This document shows positions 13,480 through 24,368 of a DNA stretch of 64,000 bases, one piece after another (position 1 is the stretch's first letter; every line of letters begins with the position of its first letter). The notes under the pieces were generated by a model. That model worked only from the letters and a program-made list of their open reading frames with translations, did no database searches and had not been told where the DNA came from. A program made the position numbers and the translations under genes. The stretch comes from Adineta vaga (taxonomy: Eukaryota > Rotifera), in NCBI GenBank assembly GCA_021613535.1, contig CP075495.1, forward strand, positions 4,092,001-4,156,000. The letters run 5' to 3'.

Positions 13480-14159
13480 ATCAAGAAACATGAACATTAC
13501 TTCAAAACTATTTTTATTTTTATTCACTCGAAAAATCTTTTTAACTTGAATTTATCCCGTGCTTTTTTCTATTACTAAATAACCTTAATAAATCATATAT
13601 ATCCTCTGACTCGATCATAAAAAACAACATTTTTTATTGATAAATATTTATCTTTTCTTATACTTACTGAGAACTTTAATAGAATCTAAACATCATCTAT
13701 TTTTGTTTTAAAAAAATGATAGAAATACAATCAGAATACGACGCTTTTATATTCTACTAAAATCAAATGTAGAGAGACTGTTCTTCTGTTTAAACGAATG
13801 AAAAAATTCATGCATAAGTTTTTACTCCATAGCAATGCTTTATTGTTTGTAATCCTGTTTTAAGAAATATTTTATTGTGTTTAGCAAAACAAAATAACAA
13901 CATGAACGAATATGTATGTTTTGTCGGTTTGTTATTTTTTCAGCATTAAGTATGATGAAAATGCTTTTTTTTTTTATAAAATATGCTCTAGTTTTTCAAT
14001 CGGATTGTAAAGTGCAAGATGTTTTTTTCTTGCTAGAAGCAATGTGCGGACTATATTAAATTTCTTTTTCGTATTTTTTTTCAAATTTAAGAATTATGTC
14101 TGGTGAATACATTATACGACCAATAGTAGACTTCTTTTCATTTTCGAAGGTTTCTCGAA
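13480..14159. other. Intergenic region, cellulase to DUF707-like gene
   Basis: No gene is visible. It contains A/T homopolymer runs and the cellulase 3' end with a candidate AATAAA at 13587. The sequence immediately before 14160 is pyrimidine-rich (about 14131-14149) and could be a promoter or acceptor region. Confidence 0.55.
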
Positions 14160-15134
14160 ATGAAGGTTGCTTTGTTCATAAGTTTCTTCTTAGTTAGTGT
14201 ATTGATTATTATCATCTATCAAATTACTTCCTTTCGTGCAATAATCTTACCAAAAATTCTGTCAAAATCGAATGTATTCATACGAAAACTTCGTCGATGT
14301 TCTAATCAAATTCCCAATAAACAAATAACTTTCGAACGTCGATTATTTTGTAAACATAAAACAGAGAAGATGTGTTATTCAACAAATAAAAGTTTAGTTG
14401 TTACTTTTTGGCAAGAAAGTTCGAAAGATAAATGGATATCACAAAATATCCTCACAGCCTTTCCATTACACTCATTTGAACATATCATTTTTATTCATGA
14501 TAATTCAGCTTGGCACACACATCCGGGATATAAACATTTCATGTGGATTCATATTGATGGTCAACATCGATTTTGGTATCTTAAACGTTTTATTTTACCA
14601 AATAGTATCGAATCATATCAATATTTATGGATTATTGATGATGATGCTCGATTAGAATTTCAACCATTAAATTATCAATGTGTCGTAAACAAATTACAGA
14701 TTGAATTATCAGCTCCGGGTCGACTATCTGGTGCATTGAGTCATACCTTTACCAAAACAGATATTCGGTATATCAACAAAACTGGCCGATGGACGGATTT
14801 CATTGAAACAGGACCTGTTGTCATGGCATCATCATTAGCTTGGCGATGTATTCATACATTTATAGATGCATCAGCAGTAACAGGATGGGGTATTGATTTA
14901 ATATGGTGTAGTTTGATCAGTGAACATTGTATACCTAAAACGAAACCTCGAGAAGTATGTGCTATTTTAGATGCATTTGGTGTACATCATCAATCGACTA
15001 TGATACAATCGGGTACTGATGGACATGAAGAAATATCAATTTATAGGAAAACTTATGGGAAATGGTTTGCAAAAAAACGGAATATTGGTCCACTTACAGA
15101 AGACAATAGATTATTTCGTTCTTGTAGTAGTTAA
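14160..15134 (+). CDS. DUF707-like type II membrane protein, putative glycosyltransferase fold
   Basis: A single-exon gene for 324 aa. An N-terminal hydrophobic anchor (about 4-25) with a short cytoplasmic end suggests a type II Golgi/ER protein. The rest resembles DUF707: an acidic WIIDDDARLEF segment (Asp 160-162), a central GALSHTF region, GRWTDFIETGPVVM, and the TGWGIDLIW block (about 241-249). The Asp cluster and fold are glycosyltransferase-like, but no member's reaction is assumed here. DUF707 is best known from plants, protists and bacteria. Absence of introns between intron-bearing neighbours may mean retroposition or recent acquisition. The poly(A) signal candidate is AATAAA at about 15295. 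Confidence 0.75.
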   Translation: MKVALFISFFLVSVLIIIIYQITSFRAIILPKILSKSNVFIRKLRRCSNQIPNKQITFERRLFCKHKTEKMCYSTNKSLVVTFWQESSKDKWISQNILTAFPLHSFEHIIFIHDNSAWHTHPGYKHFMWIHIDGQHRFWYLKRFILPNSIESYQYLWIIDDDARLEFQPLNYQCVVNKLQIELSAPGRLSGALSHTFTKTDIRYINKTGRWTDFIETGPVVMASSLAWRCIHTFIDASAVTGWGIDLIWCSLISEHCIPKTKPREVCAILDAFGVHHQSTMIQSGTDGHEEISIYRKTYGKWFAKKRNIGPLTEDNRLFRSCSS

Positions 15135-15381
15135 ATTTGAATTATTTTGATAGGATAAAAACATTCTTTCTTTGAAATAATTGCAATACTTTTTCTTTGT
15201 ATAAGTATATTCTTCGTGCACAAATCTCATGTCATTATTTATTGAAAATTATACTCTAATGTTCATATATTCTCATAATCGATAATATCTTCAAAATAAA
15301 CTTCAGTCTGTAAACAATGCCGTTAAATCATATTTTGATTCAATATATTTTATATATTCTCAAAAAAAAAATGATCCTTAT

Positions 15382-17968
15382 TTACAATAAAATACAAGCT
15401 TGTGATTTAGTATCATTAGTCATGCTTTGATTTTTTTTCATCGTTGGTACCGTTTCTTCTTGCGGTAGTTTTTGTCGTTTCGATTCCGGTCTTGATTTCA
15501 TTGATGATTGAGTATAAGCTGTACCGTCTGGTGATAAATGTCGTTTGAAAATACTCTTTAATTCATTATCATCTTCTAAATCATTAATCATACCAATAAT
15601 ATCAAAACATTCTAATTCTTCGGCACGTGTTCGAAATGAAACACATCGAGAATTGGTATTATTAATCGATTTGGTTATATACATTCGACCAGTTAATGGT
15701 AAACCTAAATCAATTAAACATTGTATTGATGTAATCGAATGATGCTCCAATGCAACAAATATCAATGGAATATATCGTTGTCCTTGTATCCAATCATTTA
15801 AATACGAATTTGGACTGAAATTTTCCAAATAAAATCCCATTGTATTCATATCATTATTGATTGATTTCAGATGATTAATTGAATTTTCTTCGATAGATTT
15901 CTTTAATGAATAATAAAAGGCTATTTTAAGATAATCACTAATTCCCGATATTTCTTTTTCGAGTTCATTTTTTGGAAAACCTTGCGCATGAAATTCTTCA
16001 CAACATAGATTCGAATTTGTTTGATAATCAATCGGAAATAAATTTAAACAATCAAATGTCTAAAGAAAGAAAGAAAATATCATTGTTCATGAAATTAGAA
16101 AATAAAACAAATACTTTTTTCGCATTGACTTGTTGAAGTATATTTTTCATATTTTCATCATTCATTATACATGCATAATGTAATGGTGTTCGATTCAAAT
16201 TATCTTTTGAATTAATAACTTCAGGATACGATTCACAAATAAAACTAAATTGAATTGTTTCTATAAATTAAATCTATTTCAAGAAATGAATTTCTTCTAC
16301 CTGAGAATTTGTCGACGTCGATAGAGAACAGATAAATGTATACAAGTTCGTCCTGACCAATCTTTTGCCAAATGAATATTTGATCTTGTTTTTAGAATAC
16401 TTTGAACTTGTCCTAAATCATCATTGACTATACCTTGAACTAAATCATACATCAATGCTGGTAAACCTTGTCGTAATTTTAATGAACGTAATAGATCACT
16501 AACAAATTTTGTCAATTGTATATTATCATCTCGAAAAAATAATAATAAATGATAACCGAATCCATTCAATACAAAACGTTCCATAATTAAATTATTTTTC
16601 ATTTGATTAATTAATGTCTTTTGAATAATTTCATAGAAAACACGAAATTTATTATAGGTTAATGTTGATGTTAATTCAATTTCATCAACAATAGTTCGTC
16701 CTTGTTCATTTCTTTGTGTTAATAATAATGGTTGATTGTAGAGAATATCTTGAAACATATTTACGTATTGTACATTTTCATTTTGATCATAGAGATGAAT
16801 AAGATGAAATAGAAATGTTTCACCTTTGGATGATTTCATATTGAAATTTGCATTTGTTAAAATTTGTTTTCGTATATTATCAGAGATAGATTTATCAAAC
16901 ATATGAAAGAAAAATGGTAGACCATCTGTACAACTAATATTGACATCAATTTTTGAATTGAAAATTAATTCAAATGATTCTGAAGATTTCGTATCTAAAC
17001 AAAATTCTAAAAGAGATTTTGAATATGTTCGATTTGTTGTTCGTGCCCATGTAAATGTATGTATGGAATCAGATATATTTAATTTTATGAATTGACCTTC
17101 ATATTGATGGATAAGTGCTGCTCGATCCCAATCACATGCAAGAATTGAATGAATAAATTCAATTGTTACTTGATAATCAGCTAACATACGAATTATTTGA
17201 GCACAATTTATATCACGAGCTGTATCTAATAGACTTTTGCCATTTGTATGTTTACAATCGATCTTAATTAAACCTAAACATGAAATATAATTAGAAGATT
17301 GGAATAAAAGAAGAATATTTAATGCAACGAAAATTGTAATATACTAGATGACCTATGTGATTCTTTACCTTTGATTAGTCGTTCAGTTTCTGGAACATTA
17401 CTCGTTGCAATTGCTGCCCATATTCCATCGCCATATCCATCATATAAAGCATTTAATTGTGGATTATCATCAAGATAAGCATCAACTGTTTTTCCTTCTT
17501 TATTTACAATACGTTGATCAACACCGATACGAAATAAAGCCTAACGAAATATCTTCAAAACATATTATCTTCCTCAATTGTATAAGTCTTACCTGAATAA
17601 GATCAAACCCCATATCTAAATATCCACGAATTAAAGCTTCATGTAAAGGTGTATTGCCTTTTTCATTAGTAACATTTGGATTAGCACCAGCATTACTCAA
17701 TGCGTAGATCATTCGATATGCGACACTAAAATTCATCTTTATACTAGTTTAAAGACAATGCATGGTCTACTTACTTCTCTTGTTCATTGAAATGTCGACA
17801 GATAATATGTAAATATGAACCTTCGATTGGATGAAACAATGTCGCTAATTCCGGTTGTTTATGAAGAATTGAATTTAATTCTCGCAAAACTTCAGCGGAA
17901 TAACTCGTTTTATTCGTCAATAAGTGATAAAGTTCATTATCATAAAAAGACTCGTCTTTTTTTGACAT
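15382..17968 (-). CDS. Ankyrin-repeat protein with CaaX-like C-terminus
   Basis: A predicted scaffold protein of 759 aa. Exons are 17968-17775, 17725-17593, 17540-17369, 17273-16301, 16244-16115 and 16059-15382. The start is the first in-frame ATG (MSKKDES). Ankyrin-type motifs include GNTPLHEALIRGYLDMG, GKSLLDTARD, GRTCIHLSVLYRR and NRTPLHYACIMND, with divergent repeats between them. No kinase, TM or death domain is seen. The tail has a basic patch (RPESKRQKLP) and ends CILL, which fits a CaaX box with Leu last, the geranylgeranylation type. Lipid anchoring to a membrane is inferred, not shown. The family is too generic for a gene name. Confidence 0.8.
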
Positions 17969-18636
17969 GATGAAGAAAGCAAATGACACTCCAAATGTGA
18001 TGATTGTTTCAATCAAATATGATTTTAACTATTCAAACGACAAATATTTGTTATTTGAGAAAATATATATGTGCTCAAAGAGAATGTTTTTTTTGCGTGA
18101 AGAGCTGTCAGGAAAAGAAATGAGAAAAAAAGTTCATTTCCCAATATTTTTCTCTTTTTTTTTCTTCTGAAGTTAAGACAAAAGAAAATGTTTATTTTGT
18201 TCTCGTGTTAAGTGTGAAAAAAAACTTTTCTTTTTTGAATAATATATTTACGTCAGTAAGTTTTTAGGCGTATGAATAGGAAATTATATTTTAATAAGTT
18301 TTTCAGATCATACAGTTGATGAAAATTGTTTTAGTTCTTTATATCAAATGAAAAGTAAAGAAAAGTGTACTTTCAATGAAGAACTCAATAGAACTAAACA
18401 TCATCGTGAAATGTATCTACATAACATGTTTTTAGTTTCTAATCAAAAATGCTTTTGAAGAAAAGAAAAGTCTTTTAACATAAATATACTTTCCAGCATA
18501 ACTATTATATTATTCAAAACACAAAATGAAAATATCTTTCAACGTTTGTTTTCAAGAACTTTAAGTGCAGAAATAATTTCCTTAAGTATCATAGATCATT
18601 CTCAATTTGATTCATTTATTTATGAAAAAAGAAAAT
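17969..18636. other. Intergenic region between ankyrin and Canopy genes
   Basis: Both neighbours are on the minus strand. This interval holds the ankyrin gene's upstream DNA and the Canopy 3' UTR. No reading frame with domain content is seen. It contains long T runs near 18085-18170. Confidence 0.6.
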
Positions 18637-19496
18637 TTACAAATCATTCTTTCCTGTATCTCCTTTGGATTGAATTGTTTCATCCGGTAGTGTATAAACT
18701 TCTTGAAGACATGATGAATCACGATTTTTTAATACACGATCTTCACAAATAAATTTTTCTAATGAGATTTCATTTCGCACTTTCTTATCGAAATACCATT
18801 GTTCAATACTCTCTTCTTGTTCTTCAAGCATTTCTTCACACTACATACAAACAAATTATTTTTTTATGAATAAAAAAGCAAACTTCTAACGTACATATTT
18901 CTTTAGTTGAGTTATTTCAGCCGATGGTGCATCCCACATATTATCGGGAACATCGAGAACAACTTTAACTCCTTTATTTCTAAAATATATGTCATATACA
19001 AAGGAGAAAATCTTAAAAAATAGAATATCTACCGTAGATTCCATAATGTATCCATAGTTTGTGAACGACCACGAGCATATCGTAATGATCCTGGACGTTC
19101 AGCATGAACATTATAACGAAGAAATCGTTCACATACATTTTCAAGTGTTTCAATTAAACGTGTTTCTCTAGAAATACAAAAGAAAACTTCTACAGAAAGA
19201 AAACCATTCAATCTGATACTTACGAATCACTATATTTGGTTTTCTTTGGTTGTTTAGCATCAAGTGAATAACTCGTTTCAATAACACTAGGACTATTATA
19301 TTCTTGGAAGGTTTCAGTTAATTCTTGAGCGAGTAGTTTACATACTAAATAGACAATTTTCGATGAATAAAAAAAATATTCGTTTCCATAGAAACACTTC
19401 ATCAATACCTTCACATTTCGTTGGTAAACGAGTAGGATCATCAGTAAAACTTATTGTAAATACACAAAAATGAATGAATAGAAAATATAGAAACAT
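18637..19496 (-). CDS. Canopy (CNPY3/4, seele-type) ER saposin-like protein
   Basis: A predicted ER-luminal co-chaperone of 210 aa. Exons are 19496-19409, 19344-19224, 19167-19033, 18979-18895 and 18840-18637. A signal peptide (MFLYFLFIHFCVFTISF) is followed by the family hallmark KCEVCKLLAQEL. Next come SYSLDAKQ, RLIETLENVCERFL, GVKVVLDVPDNMW and KYCEEMLEE. The six-Cys saposin-like pattern is complete with VCERF, YCEEM, ICEDR and SCLQ. Vertebrate CNPY3 works with GRP94 to fold Toll-like receptors; fly seele acts in EGF-ligand processing. Which role applies here is unknown. The protein ends GKNDL, resembling a KDEL-type retrieval signal. The DoxX-like gene ends 96 nt upstream, and an AG acceptor (TTTTGTTTTAG) sits 9 nt before the ATG. 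Confidence 0.92.
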
Positions 19497-19592
19497 TGAT
19501 TTTATCTAAAACAAAATCGGTATTTATTTTTTCTTTGAAATTAGTAGAAAAAGACACAGAACATGTCTATCATAAATCAATCAGTTTTTTTC

Positions 19593-20033
19593 TCAATGAA
19601 GTTTTGAATGTACGATTGGTTTAGTATATTGATATGCCCACCAAATTAAAACAAATTGCAATGGAAGACGAGCTAAACCAAGATACTTTTGTTGAGGATT
19701 TTTCGACCAAAAATCTTGCGCCATTTGAATATTAGCTGGATCTAAAAACAATCGATAAACAAATATTTTTTCTGTAAATCAACGCATTTTCTATTGAAAC
19801 TTACAAACAGCAATAAGTAATGCAATAGTAAGCCAAGCACCTAGTACACGTGTTTGTTTGAAGAGTAACATTAAACCACAAATAACTTCCACTAATCCTG
19901 ATAAATAAATAAGTTCAAGATGATAAGGTAAATAACGTGGCATTATTGGAAGATAGTAGTTTGGTTTAATGAAATGAACAATACCAGCAATGATATATAT
20001 CAACGCCATTAAATTCATAAAGAATTTAGACAT
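19593..20033 (-). CDS. DoxX-like small multipass membrane protein
   Basis: A 125-aa membrane protein from exons 20033-19805 and 19741-19593. The chosen ATG gives MSKFFMNLMALIYIIAGIVH. Hydrophobic segments lie at about 6-22, 46-62 and 66-78, with a fourth near LPLQFVLIWWAYQYT. The pattern of H-F-x-x-P after TM1, SGLVEVICG, the PANIQMA loop and a C-terminal RLPLQF-WWAY helix fits the DoxX-like/TMEM35-related families. Function is unknown; bacterial DoxX proteins are linked to redox complexes. It lies 96 nt upstream of Canopy on the same strand and could share a transcript with it. An acceptor-like TTTTTTAG lies about 34 nt before the ATG. Confidence 0.8.
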
Positions 20034-20750
20034 TTTGATCGATTTTAGAAACAAATCTAAAGGATTTCTAAAAAATAATATACATTTTTAAACTATGCAC
20101 TTCAATCTTTCACTCAAATTCGCAAGATATAATATTTAACTATCATTAGCGTAGACTAAACGATAACAAAGATATGAAAGTACTTCTGTTGTTGGCTTTT
20201 ACATCTTGCAATAGTAAATAACTTCTTATCAGATTGCTTTTTTTCTTCTATCAATATCAAATAGAGTGTAATCAACAGAAGGAATACTGAAAAAATTATG
20301 TCATCGAGTTTCCATTTAGATAAATTTTTTTAAAATAGTTTTCGCTTAAAACCTTTACAGATATCATTCCTATAACGTAACAACTACTGTTTTTGCCAAT
20401 AAAAATATCAAACATACCTACCATCAAGTACATATATCGTCCATAATCAAATACTCTTTCACATCATATAAAATCTTCATTTGATCTTCATTAAACTATC
20501 GTTGATATACTTTTTCTTGAATATTATTTATTAAAATCAACACTAACTCCGTTCGTTTATCATCATCTAAATGACATTATTATTGAAGAGTTTTTTGTTT
20601 GTGTTTATGAAATCACAAATTAACAGAAAAAGAAGAAGAAAGAAGACCACAACCAATTTATTTTTCTATACATATACATCAAGAATACAGAACTTTCCTG
20701 TATATATTTCTATCTAACTACATTTATATATATATTCGTTCATTTTTCTT
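20034..20750. other. Intergenic region between DoxX-like and BRCT genes
   Basis: No gene is supported. It contains the BRCT gene 3' UTR and the presumed promoter of the DoxX-like gene, with TA-rich runs near 20720-20735. Confidence 0.6.
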
Positions 20751-23217
20751 TTATAATGAATATTTGTCAATATCTTGAATTTCGAATTTAATAATTGATT
20801 TCAATAAAAAATCACTTGTCACATATTTGATATTTAATACGTTACTTTGAAGATATTTTTCTTTGATTTTAGGTAGATTTTTTTCATTTGTATCACATAA
20901 AACAATTAACATATCAATGATTTGATCATGATCATAAACAAGTGCACCAGTTAATTCAATTAATTCAACTAATTCATTTCGATTAATTGAACCTTGACAT
21001 TGACGACATTCAATAGCGAATGCATATTTTGATGTAAACAAATATTGATTGTTATTTTGAAAATTTTGTACAGATAAACGTAATGTTGTATGAGAATCGC
21101 TTAGAATTTCATAAGGATGTTCATCAAGAAATTGATTTGCTTGAAGACAATCACGTATCCATCGTGCAGATATAATAAATATACGACGACGAACAGCGGC
21201 TTGAACAATTTTTTTTGTTATTGTACAATGTAACGATTTTTCACTATCATCGACAAGTAAATGCGTGGTCGAATCATTAACAACTAGATTTGTTGATAGT
21301 TGAATTTGAGAATATTGACGAAGAAATGCAATGATATTATTCTACAAGAATAATCGTTTAGATGATGAAAATAGTTTTGATATTAATTTACCCATTGATC
21401 ATCGACAAGTGTAGTTGTAGAGAGAACAATCTGAAAGATAGATTTGCAGATCAAATGTAAATACTAAAACTGAATAAGAAGAGAAATATTACTTGATTCG
21501 CTGGAATTGAGGAAAAATTTAATGGTTTGGCTATTGAACTCTGAGGTTCATGTTTACGTCGTTTTGTCGATGGTTCAGTTAGCGGTTGGCGTGATGGAGT
21601 ATCTGTATTATTATGCTAATAAGAAATACATCGATATAAGAAATATAATCATTGAAAAATAACAAAATTTACATTGACATCCGTTTTTTCCAAACCATTT
21701 TCATCTAGAAAATAAATAATAGTTAGTATTTGAATTGTCATATTGAATATTGTTTCTACCTTTCTCTTGATTCAAACTAACATTTGCTGCTATGAATTCA
21801 GAAATACTTTCAACTTTTTTACTTTCAAATTCACGTTGATGTCTAGAAAAATACCGTATTTTTCAAATGAATACATATGAAAATAGATGTACCGTCTACA
21901 AAATGTTTCTGCTTGTCGATGAACTCGACTGTTACATGTAGGAATTGAACAGAGAAATCGAACTCGACCTGATGCATCCCGAAACGATCGTTTTGTTCCG
22001 GTACGTTCTGGAACCTAATGACAAACGAAAAATAGGTACGTTTTCAAGTAAAATCAAAATACTTCATCCCTATAGTCTTACTTTTTCAGGTGATTCATAT
22101 TCTTCCGAATGATTTCCATTCGTACCATTTTGAATGGTCGATGTTGTGATTGTATTATTTAAAATTGTTGGACTTTCTTCAGTTTGATTAGATGAAACCG
22201 GAGCAGAATAACGTTTCTTCTTTTTACGATCTTTTTCTTCCCTAGTACTATTACTATTACTATCACCATTACCATTTTCACTGCTTATTGTATGTCTAAA
22301 AGAAGTTCGAAGATCTTTGAACAATTTAATAATTGTTTGTATTCAATTTGACTAATTACGTTCGACAGAAAACATCAGTTTGACGTTTAAGCATATTCGT
22401 ACAAGTTGGATTTGTACATAGATGCCGACGACGACCTGAACTATCACGGAAACTTCGTACACCAGTTACTTCATCAACTTCAATTTGACGATTTGCCTAG
22501 AAGATTCCATGATTCAATACTCTCTGTCGTCATAAAAGGTAGTTAACTTACTTTTGTTCTTTGTCTCGGTGAAAGTGATTCTGTTGAATTACCATTTTCA
22601 GTGACATTATTCAAATCATTTTCAGTAATCGAATCTAAACATGATTAATATTTATTTCACTTCAAACCATCATTTCGACATACCATTATTTTCTATTTCA
22701 TGACCGTTCTCCTGTGATTCTGTATTTGGTTCATCTTGTTGTTCCTTGAAAATATTCTTTGAAAACAATCAACGATTTTATCAAATGTCGATTTTTACCT
22801 TCAATGATAGATCTTCTTCCACAATTTCACTATGATCATTCAAAATACTTTCATCAACTAAAAGATAAATTTTCATTTAAATGAAATCAATTCAAATGAA
22901 TTTTCTCAGTACCATCATCAAACCTGGTTGAAACATCAGTTTCATTTTCATTGTTATTCTCAATATCAGTACCTTTCGCTTCTGAATGACTGAAAATAGT
23001 GAGAAAGGAAAGGAAATGTTTATCAGTATAAAATCAATTTTCAATCAACTAACGATCGACAAAAAAGATCAGCTTCACGAGCAACACGTGTTTCACAATC
23101 TGGCTTTGAACATAAATAATATCGTCGACCACCTGGTCGTGATGATGATCGAACCAGAAAATATCGTCGACCTGTAGTATTTGACGTAATTATTGATCGT
23201 TTCGCAACTGGTTTCAT
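20751..23217 (-). CDS. Tandem-BRCT protein with three C-x4-C-x11-C-x2-H modules
   Basis: A predicted nuclear protein of 598 aa from 13 exons. They are 23217-23054, 22989-22913, 22857-22799, 22756-22684, 22634-22552, 22496-22360, 22295-22082, 22014-21893, 21842-21760, 21704-21673, 21615-21493, 21430-21392 and 21341-20751. Three zinc-finger-like modules at about 36-56, 179-199 and 291-311 share one spacing, C-x4-C-x11-C-x2-H, each after a Gly-Arg-rich lead (GRRYYLC, GRRRHLC, GRVRFLC) and before FCR-x-H. Acidic Asn/Glu/Ser-rich linkers and a basic KRRKHEP patch follow. The C-terminus holds two BRCT domains, the first with THLLVDD, IISARWIRDCL and HPYEI, the second with YVTSDFLLKSI. Tandem BRCTs of the BRCA1/BARD1 type bind phosphoserine peptides in DNA-damage signalling. 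No RING is seen. I do not recognise the finger family. AG abuts the ATG. Confidence 0.85.
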
Positions 23218-23328
23218 CTAAAAGAAAAAGAGGAAAAAAGTTTCTTTTTCTTTTTTTTGTAATTTTACAAAGGCACCAAGCTGTGTCATTTTTCAGATCA
23301 TTTCATATGATTTCGATCAATTCAAACT
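23218..23328. promoter_or_regulatory. Compact divergent promoter region
   Basis: Only 111 nt separate the ATG of the BRCT gene (minus) from the ATG of the small membrane-protein gene (plus). The interval holds a strong minus-strand acceptor, CTCTTTTTCTTTTAG, directly at the BRCT ATG. Promoter activity is inferred from the divergent arrangement; no TATA box or other element is assigned. Confidence 0.45.
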
Positions 23329-23804
23329 ATGAATTGTTCGATAACGACGGATACTTCTAATCAATATTTTCTAACAGGAAATTTTGGTGCATCAATATTT
23401 ATTACAGTTTATATTGGATTGTATGGATTAACTCTTGCCATTTATTTTACATGTCAGTTTGTTAGTGATACTCGACATTATCAAGAATACAAAATTTCGA
23501 ACGAATTTTTCTCAACATTTCATCAAAAAAACGAACAAGAAGAAGTTTATAGTAAGTGAAAAGAAAAAGAAGAGAAAGTTGATGTGACTAACTTTCTATT
23601 TTAGATAAATTAACAAATAAAGATTGGCTAATGAAAATTTATAAGATCTATTATTCAAATCAACCGTTCAAACTCGAACTGATTGAAGAAAAAGCAAATG
23701 ATTGTTCGAAAAAATATCAACAAAAACTAGAAAATCTTCGTTTAAGAAATGCATATTATATTTCAGAAATTTCCACCTCACCGACGCTGACTACTACGGT
23801 ATAA
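23329..23804 (+). CDS. Small single-pass membrane protein of unknown function
   Basis: A 140-aa protein from exons 23329-23551 and 23605-23804, with a 53-nt GT-AG intron. A short N-terminus with an NCS glycosylation site is followed by one long hydrophobic helix (about 18-42, ASIFITVYIGLYGLTLAIYF). A hydrophilic Lys/Glu-rich tail has a possible short coiled coil (KANDCSKKYQQKLENLRLRN). I do not recognise the family. It is divergent from the BRCT gene and convergent with importin alpha. The clean intron and membrane topology support a real gene. Confidence 0.6.
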
Positions 23805-24368
23805 TATACCCTTTTTTTGCGATCTCAATAAAAAATATTCACAAAGACAAATAAGAAACTTTCTTTCAACTTTTTTCATATAAAAAAATATTGACTTTGC
23901 CTTACTTTTAAAAATTCGTATCATTCGAGTACATTACATGATATCCCCAAGTGAATCTATCACGATGAAAATTTACGTTTAGTAATATTGTCGTATGTTT
24001 TCAAATGACTACAACAATTTGTAGAAAAAAAGAAACATTCTGAAGAAAGACAAAAAAAACCAATGAGATGAGATAAAAATTTTTATTTTATTTTATTCTT
24101 CTTTCTCATTGACCAATCGAAAATTCTTTTCCCAAACGTTCATTATATTAAAATAAAGAATTTTTCTAAAAAAAATATCAATTTATTCTGAATTAATTTT
24201 CTCTATGCATAAATAAAATGATTCATTTATCAATTCATAAGAACTATAGATGGCAATAGAGGTCAGTAATGAAAAAGTTCATTCATCTGGAAAAACGAAC
24301 AGTTCATATGATATGAATATTGTTTTATACTGAAAATATTATATTAAAAAAGAAAAACAATAAATATT
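23805..24368. other. 3' intergenic region between convergent genes
   Basis: Convergent 3' ends of the small membrane-protein gene (plus) and importin alpha (minus). AT-rich; contains candidate AATAAA signals at about 23827 (plus strand) and no reading frame of note. Confidence 0.6.
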
